A DNA stretch of 64,000 bases from the NCBI GenBank assembly GCA_030849465.1, contig JARVLF010000015.1, positions 1,116,001 to 1,180,000 on the forward strand, given 5' to 3'. Shown piece by piece: positions 10,493-20,652 of the stretch (position 1 is its first letter; every line of letters begins with the position of its first letter). The position numbers were made by a program, and so were the translations under genes. The stretch is from Moesziomyces globuligerus (lineage: Eukaryota; Basidiomycota; Ustilaginomycetes; Ustilaginales; Ustilaginaceae). Under the pieces are notes generated by a model. The model was not told the DNA's origin. It saw only the letters and a list, made by a program, of their open reading frames with translations, and searched no databases.

Positions 10493-13400
10493 ATGCCTCC
10501 AACACGCACGTCGTCTCGATTCAGTCTCGCGTCTTCGGCCAGCTCTGCGTCCGACGGTTCGCCTTCCATCAGATCTCAAAGAGCGGCCGCACACGAGACT
10601 CCGACGTCTGCCAAAAGGTCTGCAGTCCCATCGATCTCTGCCGCTCTCTCTCGCTCGATCAGGACCTCGCCAGGACCATCAACGCCGCAAAACCAGTCTG
10701 GCAAAAGCCCCTCGGCGAAATCGAACCCAGTCGGGAACAACTATGACGACCCAATTATTGTGCTTGACAGCGACAACGAGTCGGAGCCTTCCACTCTCTT
10801 GGACGGCAACCTCAGCAGCGCACGCGTCTCGAGGCGGGCTGTGACTCCGCTCCCGAGCATGTCGCCCTCCTCCACCAGCAATCCCGATGATATCAGATCT
10901 ACGACCACCCTCGATCAGTCTTACGCCACCTCGCTCACTAGCGACTTTCATCTTGTTTCGGACAGCACTCTCTCATCCATCAGCTCTGACGACTCGGACA
11001 GCGACGCTCCGGCCAAAACAGTCCCTCGCGCCGCTCCTGGTACGACTCCCCAGAGGCGATCTACGCGGCCTATGCGCACCGCTAGCGCTACCTCAACGCC
11101 CGCACCGCGTTCATCCGGCAGTCGCGATCCACCGAGTCAGACGCCTTCCGAAACACCCACACCTAGCCGCAGATCCGCCCGAATCGTGTCATCCGGATCA
11201 AGCGTGCAGAAGGCGCTGCAAAGGCGAGACGAACTGGACGCCAAATTGCTCGCCAGCGGTGTGCGCAGGAAGCCAGAGTCTCCCGAGGCGCTGTCGACAC
11301 CGCCGCTCAAGCGGGGCCGTAGTGGGTACAGGATCCCGGCATCAGAAATCAGCCACTTGAAATCGCATCTTTCCCCTTCAGCGTTGTTGCCACCATCAGT
11401 CGAGTCTACCATCCTGCTTTCGGATTCGGGTTCTTCTCGTCGAAGTGCGCGACTGTCGCTGCCGTCCACCTTGGCTGCGTCTCCATCGAATCCCACTCAC
11501 ATCAGGAAGGGTGCGATCGACGGTGTGACAGCGCATGCTCCGTCGCAGGAGCCACAGCGTAAATCGAGGTTGGGTCGACAGTCTCAAGGAACCACTTTGT
11601 CGACAAGTGTCACGCGCAATGCGGCCCCTCCCGAGCAATCTGCCGCGTCGACATCAAAGATGGACAACCGCCTCGATGACCGCGCCACCAGCACCAACAT
11701 TCCAGCCGTGGCAACCCCGCCTGTCAGGCGCCGTCTCGACCGGCCAGGAAACTACGACGATACCGAGGAGCTGACAACTCGTCCTGTCTCTGATGTCGGT
11801 GCCTCCACGCGCTTGACCAAACGCAATTTGTCCGACCTGAGAAAGCTTGCTGATGCCTCTGCTAATCCGGCGCACGGAGAGGAGACAGAAGAGCCATCTG
11901 GGCGCAAGAGAGGCAGATCCCGCAAGTCCGTCGATCTGCGACCCGAAGTCGCCGTTGCTAGTCCGGTCAAAATCGCGGGCGCGGGGCCCATCTCACGCCA
12001 GGAAGCGATTGAAATGCTCGATGACAACGTCAGCGAGCTCAGCGATACTAGTGACCAAACGACTCAATCTCCCGCGTCCTCCCAGCAAGTGCCGCCACCT
12101 CGCCGACGCGGGAGGCCGCCCAAAGACCGCACGTTGGAGACAGGCAGTCTCAAACGTGTAAGTCGAGCAGAGAAGAACGGCAAGAAGTACCACGTCTCTG
12201 GTCTGTACGCCGGCGAGGCCGAAGCCACGGCATCCGTCCCCTCGAATCAGCCGGCAGAGGCGCCGAACGCGATCTTTCCGCTCCCGATACACTTTGGCGC
12301 CCAGCTTCTCGTCGAAGAGCGCGACTTTTGTTTGCCTCGCCCGATCCACCAGACGATGGACCAACTGCGGGAGCGCGTGCATGCCAAGCGCAAGCCTCCC
12401 CGATTCCAGCACATCAGCAAGAACAAGTACTATTCTCGGCCAAAACTTCAGGGTGAAGTGCCACTGTGCAGCTGCAAGCCGGGCAGTCGGTGCGCTTCCG
12501 ACTGTATCAATCGCATGCTGATGTTCATCTGCGATCCCAGAACGTGCCCAAACGGAAGCAGCTGCACCAACATCAGTCTCGGTCGCCGCCCTGGCATCAA
12601 GACGACCGTGGCCTACTACGGGCGGCGTGGATTCGGACTCAAGACGCTCGAGCCCGTCAAGAGAGACGACTTCATCGACGAGTATCGAGGCGAGGTCATC
12701 AATCTGAGCGAAGCTGCTAAGCGTGTGACAGAAGAATACAAGGCGACAGGCAACTACTACCTACTCGACTACGATTCTGCTGCCGGAGAGTTGCTCGATG
12801 GCGGGCGCAAGGGCAACATCACCCGCTTCGCAAATCACTCGTGCGATCCTAACTGCCGCATCGAGAAGTTCATCATCTGCGGCACCGACGAAGCTCTGTC
12901 GGCAGAGTTCCAGATCGGCCTGTTTGCCAATCGCGACATTGAGGCGGGCGAGGAGATCACCTACAACTATGGCTGGGCTGCTTTTCAACCCCGTGATAAC
13001 ATCACCGGAGCTCCAACGGCTCAGGTCCCGACCGAGCAATGCTTGTGCGGAGCTGCCAACTGTTCGGGAATTCTCGGCGGCAAGAAGGCTCCGGTCACCA
13101 AGGCCACGGCGGCAGACATGGCCGCTGGCTCGCGCAAAAAGGCCGCCAAGGGAAAGGGTAGAGGCAAAGCCAAAGGCAAGAGGCGAAAGACAGCGCAGAC
13201 TGCTTCACGCACTCGGCTGCGCGCAATGACTCCGATGATGAGTGCTGCTCGCTTAGCAGCCGCAGCGATGCCGGGATCGGCCCGCTTGACTCCCGCAGCT
13301 TCCAGGACTCAGAGCAGGCGCGAAGAGACGCAGGCGAACCTCATCACAAAAATCGTCCTCAAACGCAGGGAGCGTTCGGCGCGTATGGCAGTCGACGCCT

Positions 13401-14668
13401 CTGCATCCAATTCCGACCAAGTCTCACGGAGTGATGCTACCAGGGACGCTTCAGCCGGAGAGGAGAGGACGACAGGAACGCTCAGGGCGAAAGACGCCGT
13501 GGCGCGTGTAGTTGAAGTTGGCGTCACGGCTAAAGCAAAGGCACCAAACGAACTTCGTCTTCCTTTGGCGACGCCAGCTCGGTATGGAGCTCAAAACGTA
13601 CCGAATGCGCCTGCCGGAACCTCAGCATCGAGCGCAGTGACTCAGGCGAACACCACGAAGCACGCCTTCTCATCCGCTACCGTCGCCTCGGGATCTGGTA
13701 AAGCCTCGAGTGCAATCCCATCCGCGAGCACTGCGAAGCGTGCGCCAGCAACAGAAGTTACGGTTGCTTCAGGATCTCGCAGCGTGCAGCCGGCGCTCAG
13801 CAACGCAACCGACAACAACACCAGCCCGACGAACTCTCGGATGCTGCTCGTGCAAAGACTTGCTTCATCGCGGCTTGCAAACAATTTTATACGACCCGCG
13901 ACGGTGGCCCGTGGCACCAAGGACCGGAGGTGGTCCGCAGCCCAAGCCATGGTCTCGGACAACGAGGACGAGTCATGGGATCATGACATGTCGGATTCCG
14001 AGGACCGAGGATCGGATTTTCAGAGGCGGGACACCGAAGCGCAGCCGAGTCCTGCTGATCCTAAGACTGCGCCCGCTCCCAAGAAACGCGGGCGCCGCAA
14101 GCTGCAACTGACTCCCGAAGAGGCGGAGCGGCGAACGGTCGACCGACGTGCAAGAAACGCGTTCCTGGCGCGTGTGCGCCGTGCTTCGAAGCGGGGCATC
14201 GAGATCAACGATCCCACGCAGCATCCGCTCAAGAAGATCAGCATCCCATGCACAGCCGCGCCGGAGAACACATACATCCCCGACCTGCCCTCGTCGCTAG
14301 TGACGCTTGGGATGTCGACGGGAGACGCACGCCGGGCGCGCAACGCGTTCCTTGCGCGAGTGAGAAGAGCCGTCAAGCGTGGCTATCCAAAGGATGTCGC
14401 GATCAAGCTGGCGGCCAAACCGCTACCCGGAGACGAAACGCGAGACACGCCAGTGATGCGAGCGCAGCGTGCGTACCAGGAGCAGCTCGAGCGCGAGGCG
14501 ATCGATGAGCTCGCGGCCTCGACCAGCGCTGGACGACGCGCTGCAGACAACGCGCGAGGGAATGCCGAAGGCCAGTCCACCGCCTCAACCGCGGACGGCT
14601 GGGTCGACGAGTCCTCTTGGACAGCTGCACAGGTACCTGGGCCCCGAAGTGCGCCTTCCTCGTCGTGA
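10493..14668 (+). CDS. AWS-SET-postSET histone lysine methyltransferase (Ash1-like)
   Basis: 1391 aa from the ATG at 10493. The long Ser-rich N-terminus carries an AT-hook-like RRRGRPPK (about 535). Then come a Cys-rich AWS domain (about 655-695, CSCKPGSRCASDC and following), a SET domain (about 700-832) with GFGLKTLEPV, RFANHSCDPNC and EITYNYGW, and a post-SET CxCxxxxC in CLCGAANCSG (about 848-858). AWS-SET-postSET is the architecture of H3K36 methyltransferases (Set2, Ash1/NSD). No SRI or WW domain of Set2 is visible, so Ash1-type is the better guess. The basic C-terminus has two copies of RRARNAFLARVRRA (about 1217 and 1279). Nuclear, chromatin-acting by inference. Confidence 0.88.
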   Translation: MPPTRTSSRFSLASSASSASDGSPSIRSQRAAAHETPTSAKRSAVPSISAALSRSIRTSPGPSTPQNQSGKSPSAKSNPVGNNYDDPIIVLDSDNESEPSTLLDGNLSSARVSRRAVTPLPSMSPSSTSNPDDIRSTTTLDQSYATSLTSDFHLVSDSTLSSISSDDSDSDAPAKTVPRAAPGTTPQRRSTRPMRTASATSTPAPRSSGSRDPPSQTPSETPTPSRRSARIVSSGSSVQKALQRRDELDAKLLASGVRRKPESPEALSTPPLKRGRSGYRIPASEISHLKSHLSPSALLPPSVESTILLSDSGSSRRSARLSLPSTLAASPSNPTHIRKGAIDGVTAHAPSQEPQRKSRLGRQSQGTTLSTSVTRNAAPPEQSAASTSKMDNRLDDRATSTNIPAVATPPVRRRLDRPGNYDDTEELTTRPVSDVGASTRLTKRNLSDLRKLADASANPAHGEETEEPSGRKRGRSRKSVDLRPEVAVASPVKIAGAGPISRQEAIEMLDDNVSELSDTSDQTTQSPASSQQVPPPRRRGRPPKDRTLETGSLKRVSRAEKNGKKYHVSGLYAGEAEATASVPSNQPAEAPNAIFPLPIHFGAQLLVEERDFCLPRPIHQTMDQLRERVHAKRKPPRFQHISKNKYYSRPKLQGEVPLCSCKPGSRCASDCINRMLMFICDPRTCPNGSSCTNISLGRRPGIKTTVAYYGRRGFGLKTLEPVKRDDFIDEYRGEVINLSEAAKRVTEEYKATGNYYLLDYDSAAGELLDGGRKGNITRFANHSCDPNCRIEKFIICGTDEALSAEFQIGLFANRDIEAGEEITYNYGWAAFQPRDNITGAPTAQVPTEQCLCGAANCSGILGGKKAPVTKATAADMAAGSRKKAAKGKGRGKAKGKRRKTAQTASRTRLRAMTPMMSAARLAAAAMPGSARLTPAASRTQSRREETQANLITKIVLKRRERSARMAVDASASNSDQVSRSDATRDASAGEERTTGTLRAKDAVARVVEVGVTAKAKAPNELRLPLATPARYGAQNVPNAPAGTSASSAVTQANTTKHAFSSATVASGSGKASSAIPSASTAKRAPATEVTVASGSRSVQPALSNATDNNTSPTNSRMLLVQRLASSRLANNFIRPATVARGTKDRRWSAAQAMVSDNEDESWDHDMSDSEDRGSDFQRRDTEAQPSPADPKTAPAPKKRGRRKLQLTPEEAERRTVDRRARNAFLARVRRASKRGIEINDPTQHPLKKISIPCTAAPENTYIPDLPSSLVTLGMSTGDARRARNAFLARVRRAVKRGYPKDVAIKLAAKPLPGDETRDTPVMRAQRAYQEQLEREAIDELAASTSAGRRAADNARGNAEGQSTASTADGWVDESSWTAAQVPGPRSAPSSS

Positions 14669-15323
14669 AATCGAGCTTTCTTCATTTCTCTCCTTCTCCA
14701 TTGAGTCTAGCCTGATGCAAAGAAAGGCTGAAGCCGCTATCTCGGACTGTGCCGGAATTGGCTCTCGTGAGTCCTCCGGTCTCCGCGACCGAAAGATATT
14801 CGAAGAGCAAATTTGGTACTTCTGTCGGGCTAACAAAGTGTGTATTTTGGCGCGTGAAGCCTTCACCCGCATCTGGTCGGGCTGGATGGATGGAGTTCGA
14901 ACGGTCAGGCAAGGGCGCGGGGACGAGGCGCCCGTGCTTTGCCTGAGCGATCCACGATCCACTCATAAAGGCTGCAGAGGGTCCGGTCGCCACCTCTCGG
15001 ATCCGCTCTCCTCCTAGAATTTCCCTCCCATCCCTCTACGAGCTCATTTTCGGAACCGCAACAACCCCGCATCCTCGCCCGCTCCGCATCGACGCCCGCT
15101 CCTGCTCAGCTCGAGGCCGTACTTTGCCGCCGTCAGCGCGCTGCCTCGTCGCCAACCGCGACGCAATCGTCTCCGGGCCGTGGCCTCGCGCACCGCCGGA
15201 GCGCTTCGTCTCGCGGTCGCCATCGCATGTGCGTGGATCGGTCGCAATCTACCGCCGCGAGGTCATCGCCAAAGTGTCATCGATACGTGCTGTCTGCAGG
15301 GCATCGTATAGCGCAAGGAGGAG
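14669..15323. other. Intergenic region, SET gene to Zn2Cys6 gene
   Basis: 655 bp between two same-strand genes. It should contain the end of the SET transcript and the promoter and leader of the zinc-cluster gene. I see no further gene or RNA in it. Confidence 0.4.
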
Positions 15324-18110
15324 ATGGACGTCGATGCCAGTGAGTCAAAGCGAAACAGCCAGGTCGACATGGAATCATACGCGCAGATCGACAAGACCGG
15401 GTCTCACGCAGGAATGAGCGAAGCGAGTGAAGCCGGCAGGCAGGCTTCGACGTGGCAGCATGCGGCCGGATCCAACCAGAACGGCGAGCACATCCAGACA
15501 AGCTCGGCAGTAGATGCCGAGCGTAATTCGACCGCATCGGATGCCCCAGGGCAAGGCTCGGCAGCCGCAAGCCCAGCGCAGAGGGCCTTGGACGCCGCTT
15601 CATCATCGATGGCTGAGCGCGACCTTGATGTCGGCGAAGTCGGACGCAACAGCAACATCGGCAACGGCAGCGCAGAGGCTCTGGCCTATCGGTCGCCTGG
15701 CGGGGCGCCCTCCGCATCGACCTCTCCCAGTCGTAGCGGACCCACCATCCTAATGGCCTCGCGCAAGCAGAACAGCGCGTGCGACGCATGCCGTAGTCGC
15801 AAGGTCCGCTGCAACCGCGACCCAGGCGAGGCCAAGTGCAACCACTGCAAGGCCAAGAACATCGAATGCACCACGCTCTACGTGCAGTGGGCCACTTCGT
15901 CCTCCAAGCGGCCCGTCAAGCGCGCGCGCACGTCGCTACTCGCCGTCTCCGATGACGAGAAGAAGGAAGTTTCGAAACCTCCCGAGATCGCTGATGCCGT
16001 TGCAAACGCACGAGACCGTCTCATGAATGCCCTTTTCCAAAGAGATACTGAGTATGCGCCCGTGGACAACCATGTCTACTACTATAACATCTTGCCGTGC
16101 AACACGCCAATCTCTGCCAACGGCTACAGGACGCGCAACGTCATGCCGTCCGCCTACCTCCCGGGTCCCAAACCGGCAGCAATCACGAATGCAGAGCTGC
16201 ATCTCCTCGACCGACAGAGGCGCGAGGACTTTGTCAATGACCTTGTCGAAACCTACTTTAGCGTAGTGCACGCGCGGCTGCCGCTGCTGAACCCACAGAC
16301 CTTCCGTAAGCGCTACTACGAGCGCAGCAAGGAGCTCGGAGGTCCTCCGTCGGACATTACGCTTGCCATCGTCATGGCTTGGGGCGCCAAATTCAGCGAA
16401 AACCCGCTCATTGCTCAAGACCGTGCCGAGAGCGCCAGCGAGCTGCAGAAGGCGTTTTCGCAGGCGCAGTGCGCTTTGCTAAAGGGCGAGTCCGACAAGG
16501 CCGATCAGATCACGGGCATCAAAGGAGGCATCGAACAGCCCATCCTTACCGTGCCGGAGGAGCTGCGCACGCAGGGACGCAATCGCATCGCCGACCACCT
16601 CACCTGGCGAGCGCAAGACATCATGGACCGCCTCCGTGTAGCTCGTGTGGCCACCCTCGAAAATGCGCAGGCCTGCCTCCTGATGGAATCCATGCTGCAG
16701 CATCCATCGGTCTACTTCAACGGCAATCCCAACATCTCAGGGACACCCGTCGCCGCTCCGCACCGGAGCCTGCTCGAGTATACCAACGGTCACTGGTACG
16801 TGATCGCGATCAAGCACATGCTCGACCTCGGCATTCACTGCAAGGAGAAGGTCATGACGATCAAGGATCCAGCGCTGCGCGGCGAGACGCTCTTCGTGTG
16901 GTGGCTCGCATGCATCGCTGACTCTGCGTCGGCGCTGTACTTCCAGCGACGCTGCCTCATCTCGTCCGAAGACTATAACAGCGACCCGCCCGTGGCGGAT
17001 GCGGACAACAAGAAAGTCGCTCCGCATCCACTCGATAGTATCGATTCGTACCTGGCCTTTTTCGGGTCGATGCATGACGCAGTGAACTTCCAGCGCATGA
17101 TGTCGAGCATGCACTTTGCGCCTCGCAGCCACATCGAGGGAGTTCCATTTGCGAAGATTGCCGAAATTGCGGAATTGCTCAAAAAGTGGCGCGCCGACCA
17201 CCTCGAGAAGGTGGGTGTGCCGCTGCCGCACTGGCCGCCCCACTGGGACTACATCGCGGCGGTCAGCGCTTGCACGAGCGATATCAACTATCACGCCAAC
17301 TGGATCTGCCTCTGGCGTCTGGTTGACGAGATGGGCATCCTGGGTACCGACCGGTCTGATGCTACATCGCCGATCCATCAAGAGCGGCTCAAACGCCGGA
17401 GCGCTTCCGAACGCGAGCCTGCTCCGCGGGAGGATGCACCCGATCCCGAACGCGTGCAGGCTGTGCTGGCGACGATCCAGGAAGAAGCGCTCAACAGCGC
17501 GCTCCGCATCGCTGGGCTGACCGAGATCCTGCGCAGCAACCAGTACCTGCGGCTTGACCCGGCCAACTCGCTTCAGAGCCTCGAAATGGCCGCGCACATG
17601 CTCATCCGCTTCCAGCGCTCCGAGGTCGACATCATCGTCGCCGGCTTCCGTCAGTACGGCCTGTCGTACGAAGATTGCTTCGACAAGGCGGACCTGATGG
17701 AGGATATGGCCGCGGCCTACAACGCACGCGCGCGCACCGACCCGCACTTTGTTCCCGGATCGGCGCTCGGGCTGGCCATGGACCGCGATGCAAGTGCTGA
17801 GCAGAACGGCATTCCGGAGCTGGCCATCGCAGCAGCGGCGCTCTCGAATGCGGCTGCTTCCGCAGACTCGTCGGCGCATTATGCATTCGAACCACAACAG
17901 GCTCAGCAGCCGCAGAACGTCGACGAGGGCCAAGACGCCAAGGACGCTGGCGATACCTTCGAGTCGATCTTTCATACCCCCGCAGATGCCAACGGTGCGA
18001 CCGGCGCCATCCAGGACGACAGTGCCCAGCGTCCCGAAGGGATTGCAACTCAACCTGATGCGGCTCACGCGATTCACACTGACCCTGTAGCCGGCGCAAC
18101 GTCGATCTAA
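15324..18110 (+). CDS. Zn(II)2Cys6 fungal transcription factor
   Basis: 928-aa protein from the ATG at 15324, one exon. A binuclear zinc cluster lies at about residues 151-180 with spacing CX2CX6CX8CX2CX6C (CDACRSRKVRC, then KCNHCKAKNIEC). A fungal-specific regulatory domain follows; its hallmark start is ETYFSVVHARLPLLNPQTF (about 311-329), with the MAWGAKFSENPLIAQ block after it. The C-terminus is rich in Ala and Gln, as in activation regions. Such factors usually control carbon, nitrogen or secondary metabolism genes through CGG-type sites; the target here cannot be deduced. Nuclear by inference. The next gene, malate dehydrogenase, converges on it. Confidence 0.9.
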   Translation: MDVDASESKRNSQVDMESYAQIDKTGSHAGMSEASEAGRQASTWQHAAGSNQNGEHIQTSSAVDAERNSTASDAPGQGSAAASPAQRALDAASSSMAERDLDVGEVGRNSNIGNGSAEALAYRSPGGAPSASTSPSRSGPTILMASRKQNSACDACRSRKVRCNRDPGEAKCNHCKAKNIECTTLYVQWATSSSKRPVKRARTSLLAVSDDEKKEVSKPPEIADAVANARDRLMNALFQRDTEYAPVDNHVYYYNILPCNTPISANGYRTRNVMPSAYLPGPKPAAITNAELHLLDRQRREDFVNDLVETYFSVVHARLPLLNPQTFRKRYYERSKELGGPPSDITLAIVMAWGAKFSENPLIAQDRAESASELQKAFSQAQCALLKGESDKADQITGIKGGIEQPILTVPEELRTQGRNRIADHLTWRAQDIMDRLRVARVATLENAQACLLMESMLQHPSVYFNGNPNISGTPVAAPHRSLLEYTNGHWYVIAIKHMLDLGIHCKEKVMTIKDPALRGETLFVWWLACIADSASALYFQRRCLISSEDYNSDPPVADADNKKVAPHPLDSIDSYLAFFGSMHDAVNFQRMMSSMHFAPRSHIEGVPFAKIAEIAELLKKWRADHLEKVGVPLPHWPPHWDYIAAVSACTSDINYHANWICLWRLVDEMGILGTDRSDATSPIHQERLKRRSASEREPAPREDAPDPERVQAVLATIQEEALNSALRIAGLTEILRSNQYLRLDPANSLQSLEMAAHMLIRFQRSEVDIIVAGFRQYGLSYEDCFDKADLMEDMAAAYNARARTDPHFVPGSALGLAMDRDASAEQNGIPELAIAAAALSNAAASADSSAHYAFEPQQAQQPQNVDEGQDAKDAGDTFESIFHTPADANGATGAIQDDSAQRPEGIATQPDAAHAIHTDPVAGATSI

Positions 18111-18384
18111 ACACCACGTTCAATACACTAGGGAAGTACCACAGCACATCTCCTGATCAGAGCACTAGTCTCGCTCAGCGTCGGAACGCACGCGTGACTG
18201 AAAGAGAAAGAGTGGGAATTTTGGTGGCATTCATGAGAAGAGGATCCCGATAAGACTGGGGGGAGAGCATCGACATGCAATCGCAGGTCGAAAGAGAACA
18301 TGAGGAAGGCGCAACGAGGATCTGCCGCGTGCTCGCCATGATCACGCCCCACCCAGCCTAGGCATGGCTGCTACCAAGGTGCAT

Positions 18385-19419
18385 CTAGGGGGAGGAAGCG
18401 AACCAGTCCACGCCCTTCTTGATGTTCTTGGCGAGCTCGGGGATGGCAGCCTCGAGGAGCTTCTCCTCCTCGGCGGAGACCTTGCCGACGGGGTGGATCT
18501 CCTCGACACCGTCCTTGCCGAGGGTGACGGGGGTGGCGAAGAAGGTGGCGCCCTGGTCCTTGTAGAGGGGCGACTCGACGTAGGCGCACTCCTTGACGCC
18601 CTTCTCGCCGTTGAGGGCCTTGAGGAGCGAGTCGGAGAAGACGGCGGCGGCGTAAGCCATGGAGAGGGTGGCGGAACCGGCACCGTCCTTGGCCTTGACG
18701 ACCTCGTCACCGCCGAACTGGATGCGGTGTACGAGCTTCTCGTACTGCTCGCCCTTGGCGACGGCGTCGCCGCCGTTGGCCTGGGAGAGGAGGGGCACGA
18801 TGGTGACACCCGAGTGGCCACCGACGACGGGGACGATGGTGTCGGCGGGCTTCTTGCCCGAGATGCCGGAGAGGAAGGTGGAGGCACGGGTGACGTCGAG
18901 GGTGGTGACGCCGTACAGCTTCTTGGGGTCGTAGACGCCGGCCTTCTTGAAGACCTCGGCGACGATGGGGACGGTGGAGTTGACGGGGTTGGAGATGACG
19001 AGGAGGTGAGCCTTGGGGGCGACCTCGGCGGCCTTCTTGGCAAGATCGCGGACGATGGAGGCGTTGGTGTTGAAGAGGTCGTCACGGGTCATGCCGGGCT
19101 TACGGGGGACACCGGCGGGGATGACGATGACCTCGACGTCCTTGAGCGCCTCGCCGAGCTGGTCGGCCTGGTAGCCGGTGGTGGTCGAGGGGGTGTTGAC
19201 GTGCGAGATGTCGGCGGCGACACCGGGAGCGAGACGCACATCGTAGAGACGCAGGTCGGTGACGAGGGGGTTCTGCTTGAGCAGCAGCGAGAGCGGCTGT
19301 CCAATACCGCCCGAAGCACCGAGCACGGCGACGGCGCGGTTGGCCGAGGCCGAGGACGAGAAGAAGCGCGGAGCCTGCGCGGCGGGCAGAGCCGATCGGA
19401 GAGCCTGACGAGCGAACAT
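18385..19419 (-). CDS. MDH1: Malate dehydrogenase, mitochondrial
   Basis: 344 aa from the ATG at 19419. NAD-dependent oxidation of malate to oxaloacetate in the TCA cycle. Residues 1-28 form a mitochondrial presequence ([20 protein letters not shown], then SSSASANR). The NAD fold follows: [23 protein letters not shown] with the substrate-binding arginines, [14 protein letters not shown], and catalytic His in [15 protein letters not shown]. Codon use is strongly biased to C/G-ending codons, which fits high expression. The same bias leaves a long open frame on the opposite strand that I do not regard as a gene. The open frame continues upstream of the ATG from an alternative start at 19566, but homology begins at 19419. 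Divergent from eL8. Confidence 0.95.
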   Translation of the reverse strand: MFARQALRSALPAAQAPRFFSSSASANRAVAVLGASGGIGQPLSLLLKQNPLVTDLRLYDVRLAPGVAADISHVNTPSTTTGYQADQLGEALKDVEVIVIPAGVPRKPGMTRDDLFNTNASIVRDLAKKAAEVAPKAHLLVISNPVNSTVPIVAEVFKKAGVYDPKKLYGVTTLDVTRASTFLSGISGKKPADTIVPVVGGHSGVTIVPLLSQANGGDAVAKGEQYEKLVHRIQFGGDEVVKAKDGAGSATLSMAYAAAVFSDSLLKALNGEKGVKECAYVESPLYKDQGATFFATPVTLGKDGVEEIHPVGKVSAEEEKLLEAAIPELAKNIKKGVDWFASSP

Positions 19420-20652
19420 GGCGATAACCAATACGAAGGGATAAGATCGGAGATCAAAGGAGACGTGATGGAGGTAGCTCGGAAACGTGGCCGGCCCATC
19501 ACCACCGGCAAGTCCACGCCGATGGCACCAGCAAGGGGCGCTGGGCGCGGACAGAGTCACACACACTCACACTCAACCGACGACGCACGAGCGAAGAGAT
19601 GACGAATTTCCTCAGCGCTGCTCAACGGAAGCGCTCGGAGACCGCAACTCGCGACTCGCAGAAGATTCAACTTTTCGGGCAGGCCAGCGCAACAGCCAGC
19701 CGCGCGCACCGCCAGATCGCCCGAGTGGAGTTGCGCTCCAACTTGGTGCTGTTGGCCTTCGGTCGAACCAGACACTCGGAAATTGCCCCGAGCGCGCACG
19801 CCCGCGGAAGGATCAGGAAGAACATCTCTCGCCTTTCTATTGTTGGGCCCAAGCTGCTCCTCCTCGGCACCACTTCGGTGTGTCTGCTTTCGCACGGAAT
19901 CGTCGCGGCATCGGGCGCGCATAGCTCAGGTCGCTGATCATCGTATCTCTGTTAACCCGTCGGTCGTGCCGCCGTTGTGCTTGAGCATGACGCTGAAGCA
20001 GATCTCCGGCCCGGTCGGCATGCAGTGAGATGTCCGTGAGAAGGCCTCCGTCGATGTGGCCCTCATACAGCACTTTCCTCCCGTGAACGAGCGCTGCACC
20101 CGGCACAGATTTTGGCGTTTCACGCTACTGTACACCGAGGTCGCTCGAAAATGCATCCGATTGTCTCCGCGACCCAGGACTTTTGGTCTGTGATGGCTGT
20201 CTCAATAGCGGCGCCCTCATCTGACTCGATGGGAGCGCTCACGAACCATCTCATCAAGGGTGCGGAGAGAGATCGGCGTCGCGGCATATTTTCCGTCCAC
20301 TGTTGAAAGCTGCTCTGCATGGCCCGCGATCAAGCTTGGCCGATGCCGCTTGGCCGAAGATCAAATGGAATGATGGTCAGAGTTGAAGAAATGACATATT
20401 CTGGTTTGTTAGGCCGCGTTCTCTGCCGCATTACTGCTCTGGAGCCAGCACGTGACCTCGGCCGAGCCTAAATGCAAAATTTCAGATCGCGCGCAACAGG
20501 ATCAGCCAATCTCCAGCAGCCGTCCAGCAAGCTCAGCTCGCGTGCTTGCCCCTGGTCGCCGCTGGCGAGAGCTAAGTCATGAACGCTACCGCCGCCCTCT
20601 CCTTCTTGCTCCCCATCATCACCCTCCCTCAAGACCGTTGATATCAGCCAAA
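19420..20652. promoter_or_regulatory. Divergent intergenic region MDH1 / eL8
   Basis: 1.23 kb between the start codons of two highly expressed genes on opposite strands. A plausible shared regulatory region. The small open frames in it resemble nothing. A pyrimidine-rich stretch (CCTCTCCTTCTTGCTCC, about 20597-20614) lies just upstream of the eL8 ATG, a common feature of fungal ribosomal-protein promoters. Confidence 0.45.

Noticed and set aside
19420..19566. N-terminal extension of MDH1 from an upstream non-ATG start
   Set aside because: The mitochondrial presequence starts at the ATG at 19419; upstream residues have no targeting or family features.
18364..19602. 412-codon plus-strand open frame opposite MDH1
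   Set aside because: Caused by the strong GC-ending codon bias of MDH1; the product is a Gly/Asp/Glu repeat-like sequence without homology.
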